From Guyanagaster necrorhizus (lineage: Eukaryota; Basidiomycota; Agaricomycetes; Agaricales; Physalacriaceae): a stretch of DNA of 64,000 nt. The notes under the pieces were generated by a model. That model was not told the origin of the DNA. It saw only the letters and a program-made list of their open reading frames with translations, and did no database searches. Where the stretch lies: positions 147,056-211,055 of the forward strand of contig NW_025064880.1 of assembly GCF_019112545.1 (NCBI RefSeq), given 5' to 3'. Of this stretch, positions 36,560-46,423 are shown piece after piece. Position numbers and translations under genes: made by a program. The first letter of the stretch is position 1. Every line of letters begins with the position of its first letter.

Positions 36560-37722
36560 ACTTACCTCACACTACCCAGCCTTTGTCACTATCCTATACT
36601 CACTAAAATCCCATCAACCTCTGTCCAATCTTTCAGAAATTGTTGCTCATCAAAGATAGAGCCTGCTCATATCCTTAATACTAGGTCTTTTCCAAGTGCT
36701 TTCCTGCTAAAATGTTTGCATGTCATCAGACAGTCTAGGTCAAGCCTCTTGTTTATCCTCTTCAGCCATCTGTTATGGATTTCCTCTGGCAAGAAAGATG
36801 AGTTCTCTCACCATATAATACTCTCACACTGGGCATTCCAGATAGTTTGTATGGATAAGGAGATGATGATTTGATAGAAACATTCTTTACCAATGTCTCT
36901 GTTTCCACCTGGTAATTTGAAAACTGGAGTCACACATGCAAGAATGTTGAACATTGTTGGGGGGTGCCAGAGAATACTGTGGTGCTCCAAGAACATTTTG
37001 ATGAGTTTCCATACCTCTTTCTGTCCTGGAGAGGAGCATTCAGCTATGATATGTTCCATATGTTCCAGGCTGCCATTGCAGTGATCATAATATGCTTGGT
37101 TGTGATATTGAGGAGCAATATTTAGCTATTTTTCTCCTATTCTATATGCATTGTGCATCACTATTCAGAGGAGATCATGTTATGGTCTATATCCTTGTGC
37201 CTGATTGATTTCCATAGGCCTGATTCCATTGGCCTGAAACCAAGACTCATATGTCCCCTGTATTGCTTCACATTTGCCACCATTTTCATGTGCTGGAGAA
37301 GGTTTTGGTTCCTGCATTCATGGAGGATCTTGTAGATATAGCTTTGTGTCAGTTTGCATAAGGCAGTACCTGAAATATGGTGTGGAATCTATTTCTAGGT
37401 TAATGGTATCTTCTATTTCTTTGTTGGCTCCTTTGTTTGCTAATATATCTACCATAGTGTTCTCTGAGTGACCATTGTGAATCTTTACCCATTTTATTGG
37501 GGTGACTTGTTTCCTGCTGCAAAAACCAGCTATCATCACTTAAATGAGTTTCTTGTTGGGCATATTTATATATCCTACATTTTTCATTTTTCTTAGTGAG
37601 ATTAATAAGTGCTGTAGTATGTATTTTAAATCTGTATCTATATGTAGTATGGCTCTCAAGTCAAACAGAAGAGAGAGGGAGTTGGCTAATCTAAATTGAT
37701 ATTCAAACTGAGGCATATACAA
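36560..37722 (-). mobile_element. 3' end of a non-LTR retrotransposon (RNase H domain and tail), decayed
   Basis: One minus-strand frame contains, in order, LRAILHIDTDLKYILQHLL (RNase H middle acidic region), KWVKIHNGHSENTMVDILAN (RNase H C-terminal His/Asp block), then MEHIIAECSSPGQKEVWKL, a zinc-finger-like tail seen after RNase H in fungal Tad1/LINE-type elements, and LSIQTIWNAQCESI. All of it stays in one frame, interrupted only by stop codons that C-to-T or G-to-A changes could explain. No reverse-transcriptase text is visible upstream (above 37740), so the copy is 5'-truncated, as LINE insertions often are, or cut by later insertions. I saw no CpG in this interval. A free-standing RNase H gene is a weaker alternative. 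Confidence 0.65.
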
Positions 37723-37749
37723 GTAATTTTACAGCTTATATACTAGTGT

Positions 37750-39083
37750 GAAGTCTGAGAAATCAAGTTCTAGAGATAGAACCTATATCTAAAATATTAT
37801 AGCTAGAGGAGTTGGGATTCCAAGGACTCTAATATACATCTATTCACTACTATGACAGAATCTAGATGTGATAAATTAAAGAGATGAAATTAGTAGGTGA
37901 AATATAAAATAAAATATAAAATAAAAACTGAGAAATGGAGTCTGACAGAGTCTGATCAAATGTGGAATTGAGCAATAGAAGTTAAGTTGGAATTGGAGGT
38001 CTTTGACATGCTTGTTACATAGTCTCTATAATGACCAGAGACCACTTTTGAATGATTTCTTTGGTTCTTCCATGTAGTTCTTAGCTACTAACTCATTGGA
38101 TATAGTTATCATTGCTCAAATTTCCAGTGAGTTAGAGGTCTACCATCAGGAGGTGTTCTCCTTCATTTACTTCCTCTCAGATCAACTCTTCAGGATGATC
38201 CTGGTCTGAATGTGACTATTATCACTTAACACACATACAGCTATCAAATACAATATTTCTGCTTTTCCAGTCCATCTATGGGTTGTGCTTCTTGAGTCAG
38301 TCATGCTATAAGAATACTTTCTGATTGTGGAGTCAGATGACTGCAAAGCTGATGCATTCAGCATGCTCTTCATCTGTAGTCATTTGGAGCCCACAGTATT
38401 CTGAGATAGAGCCTTTGGCATTGAGCATTCTATCAGCATTGTACACTGGGATGGGTCTGGTGATCTTTCACATGTTAAACCTGTTCTGTCTGATGAAGTT
38501 CTCATTGATAGAACTGCCTATGCAGCCACTGTCTAATAGCATTTTCATGCTGACCATTTGGTGTGTGTCTAGCATCTTTAGTTGGATCTGAATAATAGTC
38601 TTGTTGTCTTCTTTCACTCCTCAAATGTACTCCTTAGGCTGGTGAATCTCTTCTAGCATCTATAGTGCTTTATATCTTAGAGTGCATCAATTAGCCCTTG
38701 GTTAACCTCAATTATCTGCTTCAGATGGATCTATCTCTGCAAGGTGGCTAGTGTGATAAAGTCTTCTGACTCCTCTATCACATGTAATACTCAGATGGCT
38801 GTATCAGACTTCTTTCACTTGATTGGCTTAATGCCTTTTATAACAGGATGCTCTTTCTTTGGATACTCTACAATCTGTTCAGGCCTTTGAGAGACTCCAC
38901 ATCATTCTTGTTTCCTTCAGTTCTTAGCCAGTTGGTAAGATATGTTATTCTCATCATCTGACACTTTTTTTATGCTGACAGAGAGTGTGTGCTTTCTTGG
39001 TGGTTGGATCTTCAGAATCTAGTTTGTCAGAGTCCTTAGATTGCCAGTGTCAAATGCCAGTGCATCTGTTGACTTATTGTCTT
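37750..39083 (-). mobile_element. old Ty3/gypsy remnant E (protease region recognisable)
   Basis: The minus strand of 38340-38600 encodes a retroviral-type aspartic protease remnant: LLDSGCIGSSIN, then IPVYNADRMLNAKGSISEY, colinear with the protease of the young element D (DSGCTGSSINRAF, PIPVYNADRT) but clearly divergent and full of stops. Text on either side is too decayed to read with confidence. The right edge abuts the LTR of element A at 39084, so A probably inserted into E. I see no CpG at all in this stretch. No LTR of E lies inside the window. It may be a diverged copy of the same family or a sister family. Confidence 0.6.
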
Positions 39084-39554
39084 TGTTAGACCTAAGCTGC
39101 ATGTGATTATAGACATGTGATAAACTGATGTCACTTTGTGTTTGAGTGTTCCATCAGAGTCCACTTGATGTGATTATTGATTGTTATACTACAAGGCCTT
39201 TTAGGATTGGCTTGAGAGTAGAATAGTGTGAAGATAAACTTTAGCTTGAAGCTGAGGTTTAGCCAGCAAGAGTGAGCTTTCTTATATACTGTACAGTGTC
39301 ATACCAATTTATACTACTACTTATTGTGCATTGCTGAGTCCTTTATGCCTATTGTCTTTAGACATTATTACTATCTATAAAAGTTCAATTGTGCATCATC
39401 AGTTGTTGTTGCACATTAAAAGACAATGACTGATTCAGCTTGTTGTGATGATTAAGCTGATCTCATGGTCTTTAAGTGCTGAGGTTAATGCTCTGACTAA
39501 GTATAAATAGAGGTTTAGTCATATAAAAGAAAAGAAAGAGTAAAAATCATAACA
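39084..39554 (-). repeat. 3' LTR of old chromovirus copy A
   Basis: 471 bp beginning TGTTAGACCTAAGC and ending AAATCATAACA on the plus strand, alignable end to end with the 462-bp LTRs of element D but with essentially every CpG turned into TpG or CpA. The minus-strand PPT-like purine run next to it (39555-39570, CTTAAGGAGGAGATAA) confirms this is the 3' LTR of a minus-strand element. The matching 5' LTR is beyond the window. Confidence 0.85.
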
Positions 39555-40772
39555 TTATCTCCTCCTTAAGACCATTATCCCAATGGCTTAGTTTAAGGAT
39601 AATTCATATTTATGGATAGTGTTGTTAGTGTCTATGTGTTTTTCATTTACCCACTAGTTAGATTCAGGGCTGTAGCCCTTCCAACTAACAAGGTAGTCTA
39701 CAGTTGTCATTGTTCTGCCACCCTTTGCTTTTACTTTTTGTAGTTTGTGATCAAGGATTTGGCTGATTTTATAGTGTTCCTCATCATCAATAAGATTGGG
39801 CAGTGAGGGTAGCAGTCATTTTTGGTTTGGGAAAGTGGGTGTAATAAACAGCATGAGGAGAGCTTTATTGAATACATTATAGATCTTTCAAGTGTTCAGA
39901 AGAAGGAGTTTATATGTGGAAGTGCTGATTTTAGCTGTGATGATGAAGAGGCTGGTATGTTTGTTAGCTAGTTTATGTTTTGGCTAAGGGAGGTGAAGGT
40001 TTGTGGTATCCAGCCATACTTTATCATTAATATTGTAAGATTGCTCAGCTCTGCAATGTTTGTCATATTGTTTCTTCATAGTATTAGCCACCTTTTCAAG
40101 GGTGGCTCATGTCTTGTTGTGGATTTTGGATATTATGATGGTGAAATCAGAGAAAGCAGATATTGACATATGGGCACATTCAGTTTGAGAGACATTGAAG
40201 TGGTGATCATAGTTAATAAAGAATGGCATCTTGCCCATGGCAGAGTGAACATGATTGTTATGTTGAAAGGTGGTGAGTGCCAGCCATTTGATTCAGTTGT
40301 CCTAGCAGTAATTGATGAATAGCTGCAGATACTTTTTAATTTCTTGATTAGCCCTCTCTGTTTGTCCATCAGTCTGTGGGTGATAGGCTGTTGAAGCATT
40401 TTGGTGAATGTGAAAAAGTTTATAAAGATCATTTAGGAACTTAGAAATGAATTGTGGTCTCTGGTCTGAGATAACAACTTGTGGCATCCTGTGTTTAGCA
40501 TATATCTCATCTTGCAGGATTTTTGCCTATTCTTCCAATGTTAACTCTATCAAACAAGCAATCAGAATGATCATCTTTGAGAACTGATCAACAATGACTA
40601 TGATGATATTATAGTCATTGCAGTCTGGTAGGCTGATGACTATATCTACCAAGATATAGGTCTATGATGCTATTGGAATTTCATTTGGATGCAGAGATGC
40701 TGTCTTTGGCTGCATCATTGATTTACCCTGCTGGCATGTTTCACAGCCTTTGACATAATGTTCTATGTCTTG
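39555..40772 (-). mobile_element. old chromovirus copy A, 3' part (integrase C-terminus and chromodomain)
   Basis: Continues element A from its 3' LTR to the insertion point of D. On the minus strand, decayed text such as DQRPQFISKFLNDLYKLF and NASTAYHPQTDGQTERANQE matches the integrase core of D. At the site where D and B have a UGA after HKL, A reads CAA, which helps infer the ancestral codon. The last five bases, TCTTG at 40768-40772, are the left target duplication of D. No CpG was seen. Confidence 0.85.
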
Positions 40773-41234
40773 TGTTAGGCCCAAGCGTCACGTGGATAGC
40801 TACACGTGATACACTGATGTTCCTTCGCACTTCGAGGAATCACCCGAGTTCACTTATGTGTAACCGTATGTCGTGACTCAAGGTCAGATGTAGACTCGAG
40901 GTAGAATGGTAGGTATAAACTTTAGCTCGAAGCTGGGGGTTACCAGCGAGAGCTGCCTTGCTTAAATACTACTGAGCGATGCCTAAATATATACGACTAC
41001 CTATTGTGCATTGTCGAGTCCTTTGTCCCATTGTCCTAGGGCGTCGTTATCATACATAAAAGGTTTGTTGTGCGTCGTCGAGCGTTGTCTCTTCGTCGAA
41101 AGACAATGGCAGATTCGGCTAGTTGTGCTGACTAAGCCTTTTTCTACAGTCCTAGACGCTTGTCTTTGGTGCCGTGACTAAGCACGAATAGGGGTTAAAG
41201 AGGAAAATGATAGAAAGGTAGAAAAATCGTAACA
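40773..41234 (-). repeat. 3' LTR of element D
   Basis: 462 bp, the same length as its partner at 48455-48916. In the element's direction it starts TGTTACGATTTTTC and ends GGCCTAACA. It differs from the 5' LTR at ten sites by my hand count. It contains the 13-mer (40922-40934) that pairs with the primer-binding site. Confidence 0.95.
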
Positions 41235-41250
41235 TTACCCTCTTATTAAG
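41235..41250 (-). promoter_or_regulatory. polypurine-tract position of element D
   Basis: Immediately before the 3' LTR on the minus strand the sequence is CTTAATAAGAGGGTAA. The same position reads CTTAAGGAGGGGGTAA in copy B and CTTAAGGAGGAGATAA in copy A, so this is the plus-strand priming site, with D carrying a pyrimidine inside the tract. Role inferred from position and the comparison. Confidence 0.6.
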
Positions 41251-41267
41251 ACCATCGTTCCGATGGC

Positions 41268-41987
41268 TTAATTAAGGGATAGTTCATAATCGTGTATGGC
41301 GGTGTCCACATTCATATGTTTTTCGTTGACCCACTGATTAGATTCTGGGCCGTACCCCTTCCAGCTGACTAAGTAGTCAACCGTTGTTGTCATCCCGCCC
41401 CCCTTTGCTTTGATTTTTCAGAGTTTGTGGTCCAGGACCTGATCAATTTCGAAGTGTTCCTCGTCATCGATCAAGTCCGGTGGCGGTGGAGGTGGGTGTT
41501 CCTGGTTGGGGAATGCTGGTGCGACGTAGGGGGTTAATAACGTTTCATTGAATACGTCGTGGATTTTCCATGTTTGTGGCAGCCATAGTTTGTATGCGGC
41601 TGGACCGATGGCTTTTACAATGGTAAAGGGCCCAGTTCGTTTGTCGTCGAGTTTTTTCTTTGGTCGTGGTAGATGAAGGTGGGTCGTGTCTAGCCAGACT
41701 TTGTCGTTTGTGTGATATATATGACTCGGTCGATGATATTTGTCGTAGCTCCTCTTCATGGTTGTTGCCACCTTCTCCAAGGCTGCTTTCGTTTCGTTGT
41801 GGATTTTTTCCATGTGCGCTGCGAATTCCGACGATGCGGGTGTCGTTGTCCAGAGTCGGTTCGCGTGGGTGATATATGGGTGACGACCATGGTTTATAAA
41901 GAATGGGGTCTTCCCCGTCGTGGAATGTACACGGTTGTTGTGTTGAAAAGCTGCTAGCGCAAGCCATTCGGTCCAATCGTCTTGTCA
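41268..41987 (-). pseudogene. element D integrase C-terminus with GPY/F module and chromodomain
   Basis: Continues the pol frame after the UGA at 41985-41987. It encodes QDDWTEWLALAAFQHNNRVH, then a DKYHRPSHIY / DKVWLDTTHLHL stretch, the GPY/F module RTGPFTIVKAIGPAAYKL, and WKIHDVFNETLLTPY. A second UGA lies at 41418-41420. After it come VDYLVSWKGYGPESNQW and HDYELSLN, a chromodomain of the kind chromoviruses use to target heterochromatin, ending at a true stop, TAA 41268-41270. Both UGA codons are in frame with the rest of pol. At 41418 copy A has CAA, so an ancestral CGA arginine fits both copies. Confidence 0.85.
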
Positions 41988-42932
41988 ATAATTAATGAAA
42001 AGTCGCAAGTACTTTTCAATTTCCTGGTTGACGCGTTCTGTTTGTCCATTGGTTTGAGGGTGGTAGGCAGTGGACGAGTTTTGTTTGATGTTTAGGATGC
42101 GATAGAGGTCGGTAATGAACTTCGAGACGAATTGAGGGCCCCTGTCTGAGATGATGACTTGGGGCATCCCGTATTTCGCATATACTTTGTCTCGTAGGAT
42201 CTTTGCCCAACCTTCAGAGGTTAGTTCCGTGGAGCATGAAACCGAGATGATCGCCTTGAAGAACCGGTCTACAATGACAAGGATTGCATCATACCCATTG
42301 CATTCGGGTAGGCCAGTGATCATGTCGACCGAAATATGTGTCCATGGGGCAGAGGGCACTTCATTAGGGTGTAAAGGTGCGGCGCGGGCTTGTGTGGAGG
42401 ATTTTCCTCGTTGGCAAGCCTCGCAGGCTTTTACATATGCCGTTATGTCAACTCCCATTTTGGGCCACCAATATTCTCGCAGAACGAGTTCTTTGGTCTT
42501 AGCAATGCCTGGGTGTCCCGCCGTGATGTGATCGTGGCAGGTGGCGATGATTTCGCCATGAAGTTGTTGGTCTCGGGAGATATAGATGCGTCCATCGTAA
42601 TGGATTAGCTCTCTTTCTTTCGTCATTCCTCGTTCATGGTTGAGGGAAGGGGCCACCCGTTGGTCCCATTTGTGACTATCCCGGGTTGCACTCTTGATCC
42701 GTTCATGTATTTCCTCCTCTGTTGGCATTATCATGGTACGGAAGTGTTCCGGTCGTAATAATGTTACTCCCTCGTTGTCGGCTCCCCCCTGGTCATGGTC
42801 TGATCGTCTGCTTAGCAAGTCGGCCTTTTTGTTTGCCGTTCCTGCCTTGTGATGCAGGGTGTATTGGTATTGGCTGAGCTCTGTCACCCAGCGGGCTTGT
42901 CGTCGATTCAGTTTTTGCGGTTGTCGGAAGTA
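41988..42932 (-). pseudogene. element D RNase H end and integrase core
   Basis: Same frame as the upstream pol segment, separated from it by one UGA at 42933-42935. It starts YFRQPQKLNRRQARW (RNase H end with the tether region), then the integrase HHCC zinc module HDHITAGHPGIAKTKE ... CEACQRGKSS, the first catalytic Asp in SVDMITGLPECNGYD, the second in ISDRGPQFVSKF, and the catalytic Glu in NGQTERVNQEIEKY. All DDE residues and zinc ligands are present. It ends at LFINY before the UGA at 41985-41987. Confidence 0.9.
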
Positions 42933-45563
42933 TCATAGATTCTGGTGGTCTGTCCAGATCTCGAATATTTCCTGTGCTCCGATAAGGTAGTGCCGCCATT
43001 CTTCCAAGGCGAGCATGATCGCGAGCAACTCTTTATCGTAAATTTCATAGTTCCGCTCCGTGGTAGTTAAAGCTTTGGAGAGGAAGGCTATGGGTCGCCA
43101 CCTCCCCGCCTGTTCCTGAGAGAGGACGGCCCCTATTGCCCCTTCACTTGAGTCAGCTTCTACCCTGAATTTTCCTTCTTGGGTTGGGATAGCGAGTATG
43201 ATGTCTTCTGCCAATCGTCGTTTGAGGTTATCGAAGGCGGTCTGTTGAGAGGATCCCCATCCCCAGGGAGCGTTGCCTGTCAATTGTGTCATTGGGCAGA
43301 CGATCTTGCTGTAGTCGCGAATGAATCGTCGGTAGAAATTTGTGAACCCAAGGAACGATTGTAGTTCTTTTTTTTTGTTGGGTTCTGGCCATTCGGTGAC
43401 CCCGGCTACTTTTACCGGGTCCATTCGGATGCTCCCTTCACTGATGATTACCCCAAGATATTCCGTTTCCAGTACTTCAAACTCGCATTTCTCCGCTTTG
43501 AGGAATAACTTGTGTTTCCTCATCAGGGATAGTACTTGTCGTACCAAGTTCCGGTGTTCCTTCTTTGTCTTGGACATGATTAGAATGTCATCGAGGTAAA
43601 TTGTCACTTTCCCGGTGGAGATGAGGTCTTTAAAGATGTCGTTCATCATCCATTGGAAGGTGGCAGGGGAATTTGTGAGTCCGAAGAACATGACTGTTGG
43701 CTCGAACAGCCCCTGATTGGTGCGGAATGCAGCCTTCCATTCGTCCCCCTCCTTGATGCGGACGTTATTATATCCCCATCGTATGTCGAGTTTTGTGTAA
43801 TACTTGGCGCCCCGGAGTTTGTCCATCAGTTCCGAGATTAGTGGTAGCAGATACCGATTCTTGATAGTCATCTCGTTGAGTTTCCGGTAATCTTGGACTG
43901 GCCGAAGCTTCCCATCCTTCTTTTTGACGAAGAAGAAGGGAGAGGCCATGGGGGACTTTGAAGGGCGAATCCTGCCGCTTGACAGGTTTTCGTCTAGGAA
44001 CTTGTCGAGTTCCTGTTGCTCGTGATGGCCAAGCAGATAGGTCTTGCAATCCAAGTTGGTGTTGGCATTAGGAATTAATTCGATTGCGTGGTCCCAAGGT
44101 TTTGGGGCAGGTAGTTCGTCAAAGCTCTCTTTTTCAAAGAGGTCTTTGTAGTCTCGTGCCCACTCGGGTACCATTTCTTCGAATGTCTTCTCGCTCTTCC
44201 CTTCGTTTGCCCTTGCGGCTAGATTGTTGGCATGGTGAACGGCGCATATGTGAATCTCTTTCTGGAGATCCACTGCCAGTATAGTTTCCCCATCTTCCAT
44301 CTCCTTGTCCCAGCGATCCTCCGGGTCTTCATCCAGCAATTCGAATGGGATCTTTCTGCATCGACACCTGGCGAAGGTGATCCGACCGGTCTTCCAGTTA
44401 ATCAGTGGGTTATGGCGGATCAGCCAATCATAACCGAGGAAGAGTTCTTTGGTCTCAAGGTCTGTTACGGCCAGGTCGATCTGTTCGGAGTGGTCTCCTA
44501 TCGTTAATCTGAGTTCAACGAACTCCGTGATGGAACCGGCCTGATTCTTTGTTCTATCGGCATTGTACACCGGTATTGGGGCTGCTGTTGCCCTGGTCGG
44601 GAGCTGGTGCTTGTCGACGAAAGCCCGATTGATTGAGCTCCCTGTACAGCCGCTGTCGATAAGGGCGGTTACCTGGTACGTGGTCCGAGAGGTTAGCGTC
44701 TCGATTTGCCCTTTGGTGGTTAGGTCTCGTCCAGGGGTTTTAGTTCGTAGGATGTATTTCTTGGGTCCCCGGAGCTCGTCTAGCCACTCAAGAGCGTGAC
44801 AGCATTCTGCTTTTCTGATTCCTTCGACTAGTTCATCCACCACTTCCTCGGCCCTTGCTCGATGAATCCAATTCCGAAGTACGGCTTTCACTGCTGCTTC
44901 GTCCTTGGCGTCCTTGATGGCTCTCCACGTCCATTCGGTATCAAATGGTTTGAGCCACGTGGTGGGACTCTCTGTCCCTGTTCGACCCGTGGGTGCTTGA
45001 GTTTTTTCGTGCGATTCAATGGTGTGTTTTGGAAACGATCGGGGTATATTCGAATGCGTAGTAGATGTTATAGACGTAACTACAGGGGTACTATTAGTCT
45101 GGTCACCGACTGTTACTGACACACCATTAAGTCCTTTGGCCAGTCCAGTGGAATCGCTCACTGGCTGGCCCCGTCTTTTACCTCCTCGACCTTGGTTTCC
45201 TTCCCGAGGTCTTCCTCTTCCTTCTGAAGTTCGGTGATCTGTGCCTGTATATCTTCTTGAGTTCGCTTCTTCTTCGGACAGTCTTTTGCCATGTGCCCCT
45301 TCTGTCCACAATTGAAGCATTTTCCTTCCTTCTTCATCCGGTCGATGTCCATCGGTTTTCCGGCACCGGTGTATGTAGTTCCTGTCCCGGTCTTCTGGCT
45401 TCCGTAACTCGGCGTTTGAGGAGGTCCCGATGATTTCCCGGCAGTTTGCCCCGACTTGTTTGGGGTTGGCGGGGTCGGCTTCTTGGAATATTCTTGCAGC
45501 GTTGTTGCCTCCGCTTTCTGCCTTTGTCGCTTCTTGTACATCTCGATGATCCGTTCTTTCCAT
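42933..45563 (-). CDS. element D pol: protease, reverse transcriptase, RNase H
   Basis: A long open frame overlapping the end of gag by about 400 nt in the -1 frame, so Pol is probably made by -1 ribosomal frameshifting as in many Ty3/gypsy elements; the first ~130 codons overlap gag and are unlikely to be used. The protease shows TALIDSGCTGSSINRAFV. The reverse transcriptase shows KDGKLRPVQDYRKLNEMTIK, KLDIRWGYNNVRI, FRTNQGLFEPTVMFFGL and the catalytic TIYLDDILIM. RNase H shows FRVEADSSEGAIGAVLSQ and [18 protein letters not shown]. It stops at UGA 42933-42935 inside RNase H, where copy B has an AGA arginine codon (HQNL-R-YF). No slippery heptamer was clear to me. Confidence 0.9.
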   Translation of the reverse strand: MERTDHRDVQEATKAESGGNNAARIFQEADPANPKQVGANCREIIGTSSNAELRKPEDRDRNYIHRCRKTDGHRPDEEGRKMLQLWTEGAHGKRLSEEEANSRRYTGTDHRTSEGRGRPREGNQGRGGKRRGQPVSDSTGLAKGLNGVSVTVGDQTNSTPVVTSITSTTHSNIPRSFPKHTIESHEKTQAPTGRTGTESPTTWLKPFDTEWTWRAIKDAKDEAAVKAVLRNWIHRARAEEVVDELVEGIRKAECCHALEWLDELRGPKKYILRTKTPGRDLTTKGQIETLTSRTTYQVTALIDSGCTGSSINRAFVDKHQLPTRATAAPIPVYNADRTKNQAGSITEFVELRLTIGDHSEQIDLAVTDLETKELFLGYDWLIRHNPLINWKTGRITFARCRCRKIPFELLDEDPEDRWDKEMEDGETILAVDLQKEIHICAVHHANNLAARANEGKSEKTFEEMVPEWARDYKDLFEKESFDELPAPKPWDHAIELIPNANTNLDCKTYLLGHHEQQELDKFLDENLSSGRIRPSKSPMASPFFFVKKKDGKLRPVQDYRKLNEMTIKNRYLLPLISELMDKLRGAKYYTKLDIRWGYNNVRIKEGDEWKAAFRTNQGLFEPTVMFFGLTNSPATFQWMMNDIFKDLISTGKVTIYLDDILIMSKTKKEHRNLVRQVLSLMRKHKLFLKAEKCEFEVLETEYLGVIISEGSIRMDPVKVAGVTEWPEPNKKKELQSFLGFTNFYRRFIRDYSKIVCPMTQLTGNAPWGWGSSQQTAFDNLKRRLAEDIILAIPTQEGKFRVEADSSEGAIGAVLSQEQAGRWRPIAFLSKALTTTERNYEIYDKELLAIMLALEEWRHYLIGAQEIFEIWTDHQNL

Positions 45564-46423
45564 TCATCATATCCTGTCGGCATCAACATTTTGACGCCCA
45601 TGGCTGAGATCATCGTGAGGTACGAGGAGGGGACTCCTCGCTTGAGCGCCTCTACCATCCTCCCGTCGTTGACAGTGTCTTCCCTGATTCCGGCAAGCTT
45701 CACGAGTCGTTCTAGCTCATCGAAGTAATCTGTAGCCGCCTTATCCCCCATCTTGTACTCCTTGATCTTCTGCTTGTGTACTTCCTGCACCGCAGGATCA
45801 ATGAACTTGTCGTTCAGCATTCGTTTGAATACCGGCCATGAGGGATATCGGTAATGCTCCCTAGTGGTGGAGCGGAAATTCGGGGAGATCAAGATCCACC
45901 ACGTTTTGGCCTTGTCTTCTAGATACGAGGTAGCGAATGCAACCTTGTTCATATTGGTATCGATGTATCCGATATAAACTTCGAAGTATTGCTCGCAGTC
46001 CACTAGGAATCGGTCGATGTCATCCGAGGCCCCCTTAAAGGGGCAGGGCTTTCGAAGAAGATCAGGGTGGCATTGTAGGACATTGGCGTTGGCCGGGAGT
46101 GGGCCCATTGGGTTAGGCCATCCACCAAACGGCGGCTGCTTCCACTCCGCTGGTGGTCCGGGGAAGGAGTGTAGTGAGTTGTCGTCAGTGACTGGACTCC
46201 CCTTTGGATCGACGATTCGGACGATTACTCCATCTCGTACCGTGAATCCAAGGCGGACCGCTTTGGGGTCATCTCGAATGGGATCCTTTCCACTTGATTC
46301 GGCTTGGTCCGGAGGGGGCTGTCCGCTGAGAAGCCGGCTTCTCCTGCCGGTCCAGGGATTCTGGGTTTGGGTGGCCTGCCATGCCGGTCGGTTTCTGGTT
46401 TGGATAAGCCGTGATGCCGTGCT
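45158..46423 (-). CDS. element D Gag: capsid region and zinc knuckle
   Basis: This frame is open from 46423 downward; its first Met is at 46108 (MGPLPANANVLQ). It has a Ty3-type capsid, FKGASDDIDRFLVDCEQYF, EDKAKTWWILISPNF, YPSWPVFKRMLNDKF and YKMGDKAATDYFDELERL, then a CCHC nucleocapsid knuckle CFNCGQKGHMAKDC and a charged end VEEVKDGASQ. It lies in the same frame as the upstream ORF2, separated by a single UGA at 46424-46426, so a longer Gag through that codon is possible ancestrally. Copy B carries the same Gag with scattered stops (57340-58256). Confidence 0.9.
   Translation of the reverse strand, partial: STASRLIQTRNRPAWQATQTQNPWTGRRSRLLSGQPPPDQAESSGKDPIRDDPKAVRLGFTVRDGVIVRIVDPKGSPVTDDNSLHSFPGPPAEWKQPPFGGWPNPMGPLPANANVLQCHPDLLRKPCPFKGASDDIDRFLVDCEQYFEVYIGYIDTNMNKVAFATSYLEDKAKTWWILISPNFRSTTREHYRYPSWPVFKRMLNDKFIDPAVQEVHKQKIKEYKMGDKAATDYFDELERLVKLAGIREDTVNDGRMVEALKRGVPSSYLTMISAMGVKMLMPTGYDEWKERIIEMYKKRQRQKAEATTLQEYSKKPTPPTPNKSGQTAGKSSGPPQTPSYGSQKTGTGTTYTGAGKPMDIDRMKKEGKCFNCGQKGHMAKDCPKKKRTQEDIQAQITELQKEEEDLGKETKVEEVKDGASQ

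Noticed and set aside
38325..38591. 88-codon plus-strand ORF that looked like a membrane protein
   Set aside because: It is the antisense of a decayed retroviral protease (LLDSGCIGSSIN on the minus strand).
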